Assembly (NCBI GenBank): GCA_004558595.1
Contig: SFCN01000069.1
Coordinates: 1-8,714 of the forward strand
Length of the DNA stretch: 8,714 bases
Direction: 5' to 3'
From: Phascolarctobacterium sp.
GTDB taxonomy: Bacteria; Bacillota; Negativicutes; Acidaminococcales; Acidaminococcaceae
Shown: in pieces, positions 1 to 5,874 of the stretch
Layout of the letters: each line of letters opens with the position of its first letter
Numbering within the stretch: position 1 is the stretch's first letter
Notes under the pieces: generated by a model
Told to the model about the DNA's origin: nothing
Seen by the model: only the letters and a program-made list of their open reading frames with translations
The model's database searches: none
Program-made: the position numbers and the translations under genes

Positions 1-1
1 C

Positions 2-109
2 TACAAATTCATGGACTATGTAAAAGCAGGCACTGGCTTGATCATCGTTTGCTTCGTAGTTTCCCTGGTTGTAATCCCCATGGTATGGCCCTTCTTCCCC
101 GGCAAATAA
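2..109 (+). CDS. C-terminal end of a membrane transporter, probably DASS/SLC13 anion symporter (partial)
   Basis: Only the last 35 residues are inside the window, ending at a TAA. They read as a short polar lead (YKFMDYVKAGTG) and then one strongly hydrophobic segment of about 20 residues that ends in VIPMVWPFFPGK. A final membrane helix preceded by F-x-D-Y-x-K-x-G and followed by a P-x-x-W-P-F end is the usual C terminus of the divalent anion:sodium symporter family (DASS/SLC13, carriers of dicarboxylates, sulfate or citrate). That assignment rests on this tail alone, so the substrate cannot be given. The gene is convergent with the suf operon and shares its terminator. Another polytopic transporter family with a similar tail remains possible. 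Confidence 0.6.
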   Translation, partial: YKFMDYVKAGTGLIIVCFVVSLVVIPMVWPFFPGK

Positions 110-140
110 TTGATACCATTTAAATAGTCCCTAAGAAAAT

Positions 141-167
141 AAGCCTCGAGGCGTCGCCTCGAGGCTT
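141..167. terminator. Bidirectional intrinsic terminator between the transporter gene and suf operon
   Basis: A perfect 12-bp inverted repeat (AAGCCTCGAGGC at 141-152, its complement at 156-167) encloses a 3-base loop. On the plus strand it is followed by TTCTTATT. On the minus strand the tail is ATTTTCTTAG. Both directions therefore have a GC-rich stem and a T-rich tail. It lies 31 bp after the transporter stop and 82 bp after the sufU stop, so it can serve both convergent units. Confidence 0.9.
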
Positions 168-249
168 TTCTTATTGTCTAAGACTCATATTAATTTTAAC
201 TATCTTGCCCAATTGCAAAGGTTAGTGCCACTCTCGCAAGTCGAAAGAA

Positions 250-681
250 CTATTCCTCGTCCTCCAGCATCTGCTCCAGAGTATGCCAGCCCAGCACTGC
301 GCATTTCACGCGGGCAGGCATATGGCTCACATCCTGCAACACTCCGGCTTCCTCCAGCTCCTCGATTTCCTCGTCGCTGGCGTCGCTCTTAATCATGCGC
401 AAAAATATATCTGCTAGACGCAGAGCCTCGTCCTTCGGCTTACCAATAACTAAATCCAGCATCATATCGGCACTGGCTTGGCTAATAGCACAGCCACTGC
501 CAGTGAAAGCGCCATCCACAACAACGCCATCCGCAACCTTTAGTCGCAGAGTAATATCATCGCCGCAGGTGGGGTTATAGCCACGCATCTCCATATCAGC
601 ATCGGGCAGCTCGTGCTTATGGCCCGGATGCATATTATGGTCCAGCAAAATCTCGTTATAAAATGCTCTGTTATCTGCCAT
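250..681 (-). CDS. sufU: SufU, zinc-dependent sulfurtransferase partner of SufS
   Basis: 143 residues, the usual size. SufU accepts the persulfide sulfur from the SufS cysteine and passes it toward the SufBCD scaffold in the cytoplasm. It is an IscU-fold protein that binds zinc. The expected ligands are visible: Cys39 and Asp41 in NPTCGDD, Cys64 in GSGCAISQAS, and Cys127 in RVKCAVLGW. The segment between Cys64 and Cys127 carries the acidic insertion that separates SufU from IscU. The ATG lies inside the end of sufS (11-bp overlap), with a GGGAG 10 bases upstream, so translation is probably coupled. It is the last gene of the operon, followed by the terminator at 141-167. The acidic C terminus (EDEE) shows nothing odd. 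Confidence 0.95.
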   Translation of the reverse strand: MADNRAFYNEILLDHNMHPGHKHELPDADMEMRGYNPTCGDDITLRLKVADGVVVDGAFTGSGCAISQASADMMLDLVIGKPKDEALRLADIFLRMIKSDASDEEIEELEEAGVLQDVSHMPARVKCAVLGWHTLEQMLEDEE

Positions 682-1903
682 AGCCCATTCTCTCCCTCAT
701 TGTGCTTAAGCTTGCCAAGAAACGCTCCACATCAGCCACTGTATTATAAAAAGCCAGACTCATACGAGCTGTAGCGCCAGTGCCTAGATGGTCCAGCAAG
801 GGCTGAGCGCAGTGGTTACCAGCGCGAATATTCACGCCATCCGCATCGAAAATAGCGGCGATATCATGGGGATGCACACCATCAATAGTGAAGGTGATGA
901 TACCCTTGTGCTCCTCCCATTTATCGGAGCCAATAATATGCACACCCTCAATTTTTTGCATACCCTCAAAGGCGATTTTCGTCAGCGCTGCTTCGCGAGC
1001 TTCGATGATTTCAAAGCCTATGCTTTGAATATAGTCGATAGCGGCATGTAAGCCTACGGCTCCCGCCGCATTAACAGTGCCTGCCTCGAACTTATGGGGC
1101 AGGGGCGCATACTCTTGGGTTTCACGACTAACCCAATTAATCATCTCGCCACCATACAGGAAAGGAGGCATTTTTTTCAGCAGCTTCTTCTTGCCATAGA
1201 GCACACCAATACCCATGGGTCCGAACATCTTATGCCCACTAAAGGCTAAAAAGTCCGCATCCAAAGCCTGCACATCCACCGACATATGTGGTACGCTTTG
1301 CGCGCCGTCGATGACGGCCACCGCTCCCACACTATGAGCCAGCGTAATAGCCTTTTCCACAGGGTTCAGACGGCCTAAAACGTTGCCCACCTGAGCCATG
1401 GCCACAATCTTGGTCTTAGGTGTAATCGCAGCCTCCAAAGCAGCATCAGAAATACTGCCATCGGGCTCGCATTCAATGTATTTCACTACAGCGCCAGTCT
1501 TGGCCGCTACCATGCGCCAGGGCAGCATATTGCTGTGATGCTCCATGATCGTGGTGACGATTTCATCGCCAGCCTGCAGATTACTCAAGCCGTAGCTATA
1601 GGCAACCAAATTCAAACTTTCGCTAGCATTGCGAGTAAAGATGATTTCTTCCTCGCTTTTAGCATTGATAAATTTTTGCACTGCAGCGCGAGCATTTTCA
1701 TAGCCGTCCGTAGCCTCCATGGCCAGCTGATACAGGCCACGCAAAGGATTGGCATTATGCTTAAGATAAAACTCGCTCTCAGCATCAATTACGCGCTGGG
1801 GACGCTGGCTGGTGGCCGAGTTATCAAGATAGGCCACATCCAGTTGAGCTAACAGAGGAAAATCTTTCTTATAATCTATTGCCAATATATCTTCATTCAC
1901 CAT
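671..1903 (-). CDS. sufS: SufS, group II cysteine desulfurase
   Basis: A PLP enzyme that converts cysteine to alanine and holds the sulfur as a persulfide for Fe-S assembly. From the ATG at 1903 it is 410 residues, typical of the family. Visible motifs are EHHSN at 121-125 around the PLP-stacking His, DGAQ at 199-202, the PLP lysine Lys225 in SGHKMFGP, and the catalytic Cys365 in RAGNHCAQP. His346 in HPHD matches the B. subtilis SufS His342 that swaps with Cys41 as a zinc ligand of SufU, consistent with sufU next door. A TTG two codons upstream (1909) is also possible, but the AAGGAG at 1913-1918 is 9 bases from the ATG and only 3 from the TTG. It overlaps sufD by 11 bp. The active-site loop has Asn363 where His is common (HHC). 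Confidence 0.95.
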   Translation of the reverse strand: MVNEDILAIDYKKDFPLLAQLDVAYLDNSATSQRPQRVIDAESEFYLKHNANPLRGLYQLAMEATDGYENARAAVQKFINAKSEEEIIFTRNASESLNLVAYSYGLSNLQAGDEIVTTIMEHHSNMLPWRMVAAKTGAVVKYIECEPDGSISDAALEAAITPKTKIVAMAQVGNVLGRLNPVEKAITLAHSVGAVAVIDGAQSVPHMSVDVQALDADFLAFSGHKMFGPMGIGVLYGKKKLLKKMPPFLYGGEMINWVSRETQEYAPLPHKFEAGTVNAAGAVGLHAAIDYIQSIGFEIIEAREAALTKIAFEGMQKIEGVHIIGSDKWEEHKGIITFTIDGVHPHDIAAIFDADGVNIRAGNHCAQPLLDHLGTGATARMSLAFYNTVADVERFLASLSTMRERMGYGR

Positions 1904-3011
1904 CGGCAATTACTCCTTCCAAATAACGCTCCACCAATTGGACCGTTTCCTCGTCCTCGATACGACGGCACAAGCCTTCAATCTTGGCCTTAGCCATCAT
2001 ATCAATGGCATCGGATTCGCTGAAGCCCCTGCTCATCATGTAGAAGAGCAAATCCTCATCCAGCTTACCGATGCTGGCGCCGTGGTTACCCTGAACATCC
2101 TCTTCGCTGCACAAGATCAGCGGAATGGATTGGTTGACCACGTCATCAGAAAGCAGCAGCACGGTTTCCTTCTCGTCGCCAAGAGCGCCGGCGCTGCCAT
2201 TTTTAAAATCTATAGTACCACGGTAAAGCTTAAAAGCACCCTGCTGCAGCACGCCATCGGCTGTCATATTACAGGTTGTTTTTTTGCCGTGGTGATTAGC
2301 CACAAAATTCATATCGATACGCTGACCATGCCGTCCATAGTAAGCGATAGCTGCATCAAAATTAGCGCCCTCGCCGGTAAGCTCAGTGCGTACACCATTG
2401 TAGATTTGGGTACCGCCCAACTGCAGCTGCAGCGCTTCAAAGCTAGCGCCAGCTGCCAAGTCGCTGCCGACATCGTTAAGATGGACAAAGTCGCGACCCA
2501 AAAGCTGCACCTGTACCAGCTTTACCTTGGCATCCTTTGCAGCGGCGATCTTTGTTTGCACTGCCGCCATACCTTTGGCGGAGGCAGTAGAAATATAAGT
2601 CATGAACACGGTCAGCTCGCTGCCAGGCTTAGCCTCGATTTCCAAGCGATTATAGCACTTCTGTCCATCAGCATAACGCAAGGTCACAGCCGCGGTGCTC
2701 TTGCCGGCGTCAGCAACCAAGTGAATGCGCTTGCCCTCTCCTAGCTGGGTCATAGCTTCACCCATACCTGTGGGCATAGCAGGGAAATCGATGCCACTGA
2801 CGGGACAGGTGGCCATTTGCTCGCAGCCACAACAGTTCTTGCCCGGAATACGAGCGCTTTGCTGTTTATTTAAGCACACGCTGCCCTGCAGAGCCACTCT
2901 AGGCTCGCACTCATCCTTGGGAACAGCCACAGCCACACGACTTTCATTCATGCGCAGACGGTTCCAGGTGGGCGCAGGCAGCTGGTTAACGATCATTTCA
3001 ATTTTATCCAT
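1893..3011 (-). CDS. sufD: SufD, Fe-S scaffold subunit of SufBC2D
   Basis: 372 residues, shorter than the 423 of E. coli SufD. SufD forms a right-handed beta-helix that pairs with SufB and binds one SufC. The beta-helix core runs from about residue 100 to 280 and the C-terminal SufC-binding helical part from about 315. The motif VQGNHGASIGKLDEDLLFYMMSRG carries His310, the counterpart of E. coli His360 at the SufB-SufD interface where the cluster is thought to form. The start has a TAAGGAG overlapping the sufB stop, 11 bp away. The N-terminal part is unusual: Cys35, 46, 60, 61, 63 and 69, including CCGC-x5-C. I do not recognise this as part of canonical SufD. The N-terminal TWNRLRMN is a familiar SufD/SufB-like motif. 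Shared features with SufB could confuse naming, but sufB is clearly the neighbouring gene. Confidence 0.93.
   Translation of the reverse strand: MDKIEMIVNQLPAPTWNRLRMNESRVAVAVPKDECEPRVALQGSVCLNKQQSARIPGKNCCGCEQMATCPVSGIDFPAMPTGMGEAMTQLGEGKRIHLVADAGKSTAAVTLRYADGQKCYNRLEIEAKPGSELTVFMTYISTASAKGMAAVQTKIAAAKDAKVKLVQVQLLGRDFVHLNDVGSDLAAGASFEALQLQLGGTQIYNGVRTELTGEGANFDAAIAYYGRHGQRIDMNFVANHHGKKTTCNMTADGVLQQGAFKLYRGTIDFKNGSAGALGDEKETVLLLSDDVVNQSIPLILCSEEDVQGNHGASIGKLDEDLLFYMMSRGFSESDAIDMMAKAKIEGLCRRIEDEETVQLVERYLEGVIADGE
1913..1918 (-). promoter_or_regulatory. Shine-Dalgarno of sufS inside sufD
   Basis: AAGGAG on the minus strand lies within the last codons of sufD. Its 9-base spacing to the ATG at 1903 is the reason for preferring that start over the TTG at 1909, which would leave only 3 bases. 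Confidence 0.7.
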
Positions 3012-3022
3012 TTTTTATCTCC

Positions 3023-4429
3023 TTAACCTATACTACCTTGCATTTCTAAGCGGATTAAATTATTCATTTCAACAGCATACTCCAAGGGCAGCTCCTTAGA
3101 AACATTATCCGCAAAGCCACTGACGATCATAGCTCTGGCTTCTTCCTCGCTGATGCCACGGCTCATTAGATAGAACACAGCGTCATCGCTAATACGGCCA
3201 ATTTTGGCCTCATGACCAATATCTGCATCAGCCGTGCGTACATCGATGGCCGGGATAGTATCACTGCGAGAAATATTATCCAGCATCAGGCTTTGACAAG
3301 AAACGGAGCTCTTAGCATGCTTAGCCTTATTGGTTACCACTACGCTGCTACGGAAGGTACTGATGCCGCCGCTTTTAGAAATAGAGCGAGTGTTGACTAA
3401 GCTGGTTGTGTGAGGAGCATTGTGTACCACCTTACAGCCAGTGTCCAGATTTTGCCCATGTCCTGCAAAGGTTACGCCTGTAAACTCGCTGTGTGCGCCC
3501 TCGCCGTTTAAAACGCTCATAGGGTACAAATATGAAACATGGGAACCAAAGGAACCGGATACCCATTCAATGGTACCGCCCTCAGATACTAAGGCCCGCT
3601 TAGTATTCAGGTTATACATATTCTTGGACCAGTTCTCGATAGTGCTGTAGCGCAGCTTCGCATTCTTGGCGATAAAAAGCTCCACACATCCTGCATGCAA
3701 ATTGGCCACATTATATTTAGGAGCACTGCAGCCTTCGATAAAGTGCAAATCCGCGCCCTCGTCAACGATAATCAGGGTATGCTCAAACTGCCCTGCGCCC
3801 TTAGCATTCAAGCGGAAATAGGATTGCAGCGGAATAGCAACCTTCACTCCCTTGGGCACATAAACAAAGGAGCCACCGGACCAAACTGCGCCGTGAAGGG
3901 CTGCAAATTTGTGATCCGTAGGCGGAACCAGCTTCATGAAATGCTCCTTCACCATATCCGCATAGGGCCCGTTTAGAGCGCTTTCCATATCGGTATAAAC
4001 AACGCCCTGCTCCTCAACCTCCTTGCGCACATTGTGATACACTAGCTCGCTGTCGTACTGAGCGCCAACACCGGCCAAGCTGGTCTGCTCGGCCTGGGGA
4101 ATGCCCAAGCGCTCAAAGGTGTCCTTAATATCGTCGGGCACATCCTCCCATTTGCCCTGCATTTTAGTGTTAGGGCGTACATAGGTAACAATGTTATCCA
4201 TATTCAGTCCTTCGATGGATGGACCCCATTGCACCATGGGCGTATTATTATATATTTCCAAGGATTTGAGGCGGAACTCACGCATCCATTCAGGGTCGTG
4301 CTTCTCCCGAGAAATTTGTTCGACAATTTCCCGAGTCAAGCCCTCCTCAATGCGATAAGCGTCCTTATCCTCATTGCGAAAGTCATAGAGACTTCTATCT
4401 ATATCTTCAACATAAGTTTTTTCTTCCAT
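3023..4429 (-). CDS. sufB: SufB, Fe-S cluster scaffold protein
   Basis: 468 residues, full length. SufB is the main scaffold on which the nascent cluster is built in the SufBC2D complex. The sequence shows the family signature throughout: Cys234 in FIEGCSAPKYN, which corresponds to the Cys at the entrance of the sulfur-transfer tunnel in E. coli (Cys254), Cys378 in SVSCQSLML (E. coli Cys405, essential), and the His406-Glu407 pair in IGHEAKIG (E. coli His433-Glu434). The C-terminal segment ISDDAVFYLMSRGISEEEA is the SufC-binding helix region. The ATG at 4429 is preceded by TTTGGAG with a 6-base spacer and lies 20 bp after sufC. The order sufC-sufB-sufD-sufS-sufU differs from the sufCDSUB order of Bacillus. 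No key residue is missing. Confidence 0.97.
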   Translation of the reverse strand: MEEKTYVEDIDRSLYDFRNEDKDAYRIEEGLTREIVEQISREKHDPEWMREFRLKSLEIYNNTPMVQWGPSIEGLNMDNIVTYVRPNTKMQGKWEDVPDDIKDTFERLGIPQAEQTSLAGVGAQYDSELVYHNVRKEVEEQGVVYTDMESALNGPYADMVKEHFMKLVPPTDHKFAALHGAVWSGGSFVYVPKGVKVAIPLQSYFRLNAKGAGQFEHTLIIVDEGADLHFIEGCSAPKYNVANLHAGCVELFIAKNAKLRYSTIENWSKNMYNLNTKRALVSEGGTIEWVSGSFGSHVSYLYPMSVLNGEGAHSEFTGVTFAGHGQNLDTGCKVVHNAPHTTSLVNTRSISKSGGISTFRSSVVVTNKAKHAKSSVSCQSLMLDNISRSDTIPAIDVRTADADIGHEAKIGRISDDAVFYLMSRGISEEEARAMIVSGFADNVSKELPLEYAVEMNNLIRLEMQGSIG

Positions 4430-4449
4430 AGTTCACTCCAAAGGGCTGA

Positions 4450-5196
4450 TTATTTTTGCAGGAATTGCTCAAAGCCGTGCTTGCTGATTTCATCCACCAG
4501 CTCAGGACCGGCGTTTTTAATAATGCTGCCGTTAGCCAAAATATGGGTTTTGTCCACATGTAACGCTTCCAAAATCTTAGTATTATGAGTGATAATTAAT
4601 AGAGCGCCATTACGATGCTCTTGGAAGGTTTTAATGCCTTGGGATACAATCTTCACTGCATCCACGTCCAGTCCGCTATCGGTTTCGTCCAAAATAGCCA
4701 ACTGAGGATTGAGCATCAACAGCTGCAAAATCTCAGCCTTTTTCTTCTCGCCGCCACTAAAGCCGGTGTTCAGATCGCGCTCGGCGTATTTATTATCCAT
4801 TTGCAGCAGAGCCATGGCTTGGCGCAGCTCCTTGCGGAAATCCCAGGCCTTAATGCGCACGCCCCGTTGCTGCTCCAAGGCAGTCTTTAAGAAGCTGCTC
4901 AGGCTAATACCGGGAACCTCCAAGGGATTTTGGAAGGACAGAAACATCCCTGCCTTTGCACGCTTATCCACGGATAATTTAGTAATGTCCTCACCGTTAA
5001 ATACAATGGTACCACCGGTAACAGTGTATTTAGGGTTACCCATGAGAGCATAGCCCAGGGTGGATTTGCCGGCGCCGTTGGGGCCCATGAGCACATGGGT
5101 TTCACCGGGTTTAATATCAAGATCAATGCTATGCAGGATCTGTTTATCCTCCACATTGACCTGCAAATTACGCACCTGTAACAATTCTTCAGCCAT
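4450..5196 (-). CDS. sufC: SufC, ABC-type ATPase of the SUF system
   Basis: From the ATG at 5196 the protein is 248 residues, the same length as E. coli SufC. It hydrolyses ATP to drive rearrangement of the SufB-SufD scaffold and is a soluble ABC ATPase, not a transporter. Walker A is GPNGAGKS at 38-45, the Q-loop is Gln89, the signature is FSGGEKKK at 146-153, Walker B is LAILDE at 166-171 followed by the SufC-typical TDSGLD, and the switch His is 204 in IITHNTK. The frame stays open to an upstream ATG at 5298, adding 34 residues with three consecutive Cys. The start at 5196 is preferred because GGAGG stands 6 bases before it and family alignment begins there. First gene of the suf operon, 131 bases below the promoter. 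Confidence 0.96.
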   Translation of the reverse strand: MAEELLQVRNLQVNVEDKQILHSIDLDIKPGETHVLMGPNGAGKSTLGYALMGNPKYTVTGGTIVFNGEDITKLSVDKRAKAGMFLSFQNPLEVPGISLSSFLKTALEQQRGVRIKAWDFRKELRQAMALLQMDNKYAERDLNTGFSGGEKKKAEILQLLMLNPQLAILDETDSGLDVDAVKIVSQGIKTFQEHRNGALLIITHNTKILEALHVDKTHILANGSIIKNAGPELVDEISKHGFEQFLQK

Positions 5197-5202
5197 ATAT
5201 AT

Positions 5203-5207
5203 CCTCC
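5203..5207 (-). promoter_or_regulatory. Shine-Dalgarno of sufC
   Basis: GGAGG on the minus strand, 6 bases before the ATG at 5196. It decides the sufC start against the longer in-frame opening at 5298, which has only a weak GGGA upstream. Confidence 0.85.
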
Positions 5208-5211
5208 AATC

Positions 5212-5226
5212 GCCTGCAGAGCAGGC
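5212..5226 (-). promoter_or_regulatory. Perfect hairpin just upstream of the sufC ribosome-binding site
   Basis: In the leader RNA, GCCTGC pairs exactly with GCAGGC around the 3-base loop TCT. The hairpin ends 4 bases before the GGAGG, close enough to affect ribosome access. It has no following T-run, so it is not a terminator. The role is inferred. Confidence 0.5.
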
Positions 5227-5242
5227 TCTAAATTCTTTGTGA

Positions 5243-5300
5243 AAATGCTTACAACAGCACTTTTGGTTAACCATCAACCTAGCTTGCTGCCTTAGCATTT
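5243..5300 (-). promoter_or_regulatory. Two-part stem-loop in the suf leader
   Basis: Reading the leader, AAATGCT (5300-5294) pairs with AGCATTT (5249-5243), and, after an asymmetric internal loop of 4 and 5 bases, CAGCA (5289-5285) pairs with TGCTG (5259-5255). That gives 12 base pairs closed by a 25-base loop that itself holds GGTT and AACC. It lies between the predicted transcription start (about 5328) and sufC. It matches no riboswitch class that I know. The pairing is visible; its function is inferred. Confidence 0.45.
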
Positions 5301-5316
5301 AATTCCCATTTATTTA

Positions 5317-5330
5317 GTATGAATTCACAC
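5317..5330. promoter_or_regulatory. Near-palindrome at the suf transcription start
   Basis: GTATGAATTCACAC is palindromic except for one base pair (12 of 14 positions) and spans the expected +1 region of the suf promoter. It may be a second regulator site, but a palindrome of this size in AT-rich DNA can occur by chance. Confidence 0.25.
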
Positions 5331-5334
5331 TCTT

Positions 5335-5363
5335 ATTATAGAAGTATTTGCCCACTAATGCAA
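5335..5363 (-). promoter_or_regulatory. Promoter of the suf operon
   Basis: On the minus strand, TTGCAT (5363-5358) is separated by 17 bases from a perfect TATAAT (5340-5335). Transcription would begin near 5328, giving a leader of about 131 nt before sufC. The promoter lies downstream of the terminator 5470-5503, so the suf operon is a unit of its own. The -35 box matches the consensus only in its first three bases, which fits a regulated promoter. Confidence 0.75.
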
Positions 5364-5372
5364 TAGGCAAAT
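5346..5372. promoter_or_regulatory. Operator-like dyad over the suf -35 box
   Basis: ATTTGCC (5346-5352) and GGCAAAT (5366-5372) form a perfect 7-bp inverted repeat with a 13-base centre. It covers the -35 box and part of the spacer. A dimeric regulator bound here would block RNA polymerase. I cannot match it to a named operator such as the IscR, SufR or Fur consensus. No regulator gene is in the window. Confidence 0.45.
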
Positions 5373-5462
5373 CCCGTATTTACCCATATTTCGCAAAAAT
5401 TTCGCAGGTAGCGCACGGAAAATCCATATTACTTAATTATATACTAATTCTTTGCTTTTGGC

Positions 5463-5503
5463 TATAAAAAAGCAGACCTATTCTCTCAAGTTTAGGTCTG
5501 CTT
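5463..5503 (-). terminator. Intrinsic terminator of the ABC-F/tadA/small-gene unit
   Basis: AAGCAGACCTA and TAGGTCTGCTT form a perfect 11-bp stem (5470-5480 and 5493-5503) around a 12-base loop. Read on the minus strand, the stem runs directly into a run of T ending in TTTTTTATA. It lies 60 bases after the stop of the 86-residue gene and about 100 bases before the suf -35 box, so it separates the two units. Confidence 0.88.
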
Positions 5504-5562
5504 GCTTTTAAATTCGATGTTTGAGATTTAGTTTTACATAAAATAGTTTCCAAGCTTGTGGC

Positions 5563-5823
5563 TCACAAATGGTTAATCATACCACGCAGTTCAGTAAAAA
5601 CTATGCCAGCCTTATCCGCAGGGATGACTTGGCAGGGCAAAGCTCGCAAATCATCGATGCGCCAGCCTGCGTTTTGCTCCGCTAGCTTGGCCAGTGCTTC
5701 CTCCAAATCGTGAGCAACAACGATGGCCAAAGCGTCCAGATAAAATTCGTTATTTAAGCAGGGTTCGTCAATCATACTATGACTGTGATAGGTTTTGTTG
5801 TGTCGCCAAAGATAAATATTCAT
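5563..5823 (-). CDS. Unrecognised 86-residue protein downstream of tadA
   Basis: I do not recognise the family. The case for a real gene is a strong AAGGAGG 7 bases before the ATG, protein-like composition, and a place 51 bp below tadA on the same strand with a terminator directly after it. It begins MNIYLWRHNKTYHSHSMIDE, with an aromatic and His-rich first 16 residues, then a helix-like part DALAIVVAHDLEEALAKLAEQ at 30-50, and ends with PADKAGIVFTELRG. The alternation suggests a small soluble alpha/beta domain. There is no signal peptide or membrane helix. It has two Cys (22 and 64) and no metal-binding pair motif. Co-transcription with tadA suggests, but does not show, a link to translation. 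Confidence 0.8.
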   Translation of the reverse strand: MNIYLWRHNKTYHSHSMIDEPCLNNEFYLDALAIVVAHDLEEALAKLAEQNAGWRIDDLRALPCQVIPADKAGIVFTELRGMINHL

Positions 5824-5874
5824 GAGCTCGCCTCCTTATCCCACCTTGAATACCAATTGTTGCCCTCGCAGGCT

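Noticed and set aside
1904..1909. TTG at 1909 as the SufS start
   Set aside because: Only 3 bases separate it from AAGGAG. The ATG at 1903 has a 9-base spacer.
1938..2744. A 268-codon open frame on the plus strand opposite sufD
   Set aside because: It lies wholly antisense to a clear SufD gene, shows no recognisable domain and has no convincing ribosome-binding site. It is a shadow of the coding strand.
5197..5298. 34-residue N-terminal extension of SufC as a real protein part
   Set aside because: The start at 5298 lacks a good ribosome-binding site, while 5196 has GGAGG at ideal spacing and gives the family length. The extension is kept only as a possible leader reading frame.
5197..5330. 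Known riboswitch or T-box in the suf leader
   Set aside because: No T-box sequence (TGGNACCGCG-like), no SAM-box or other core I can recognise, and no terminator hairpin before sufC.
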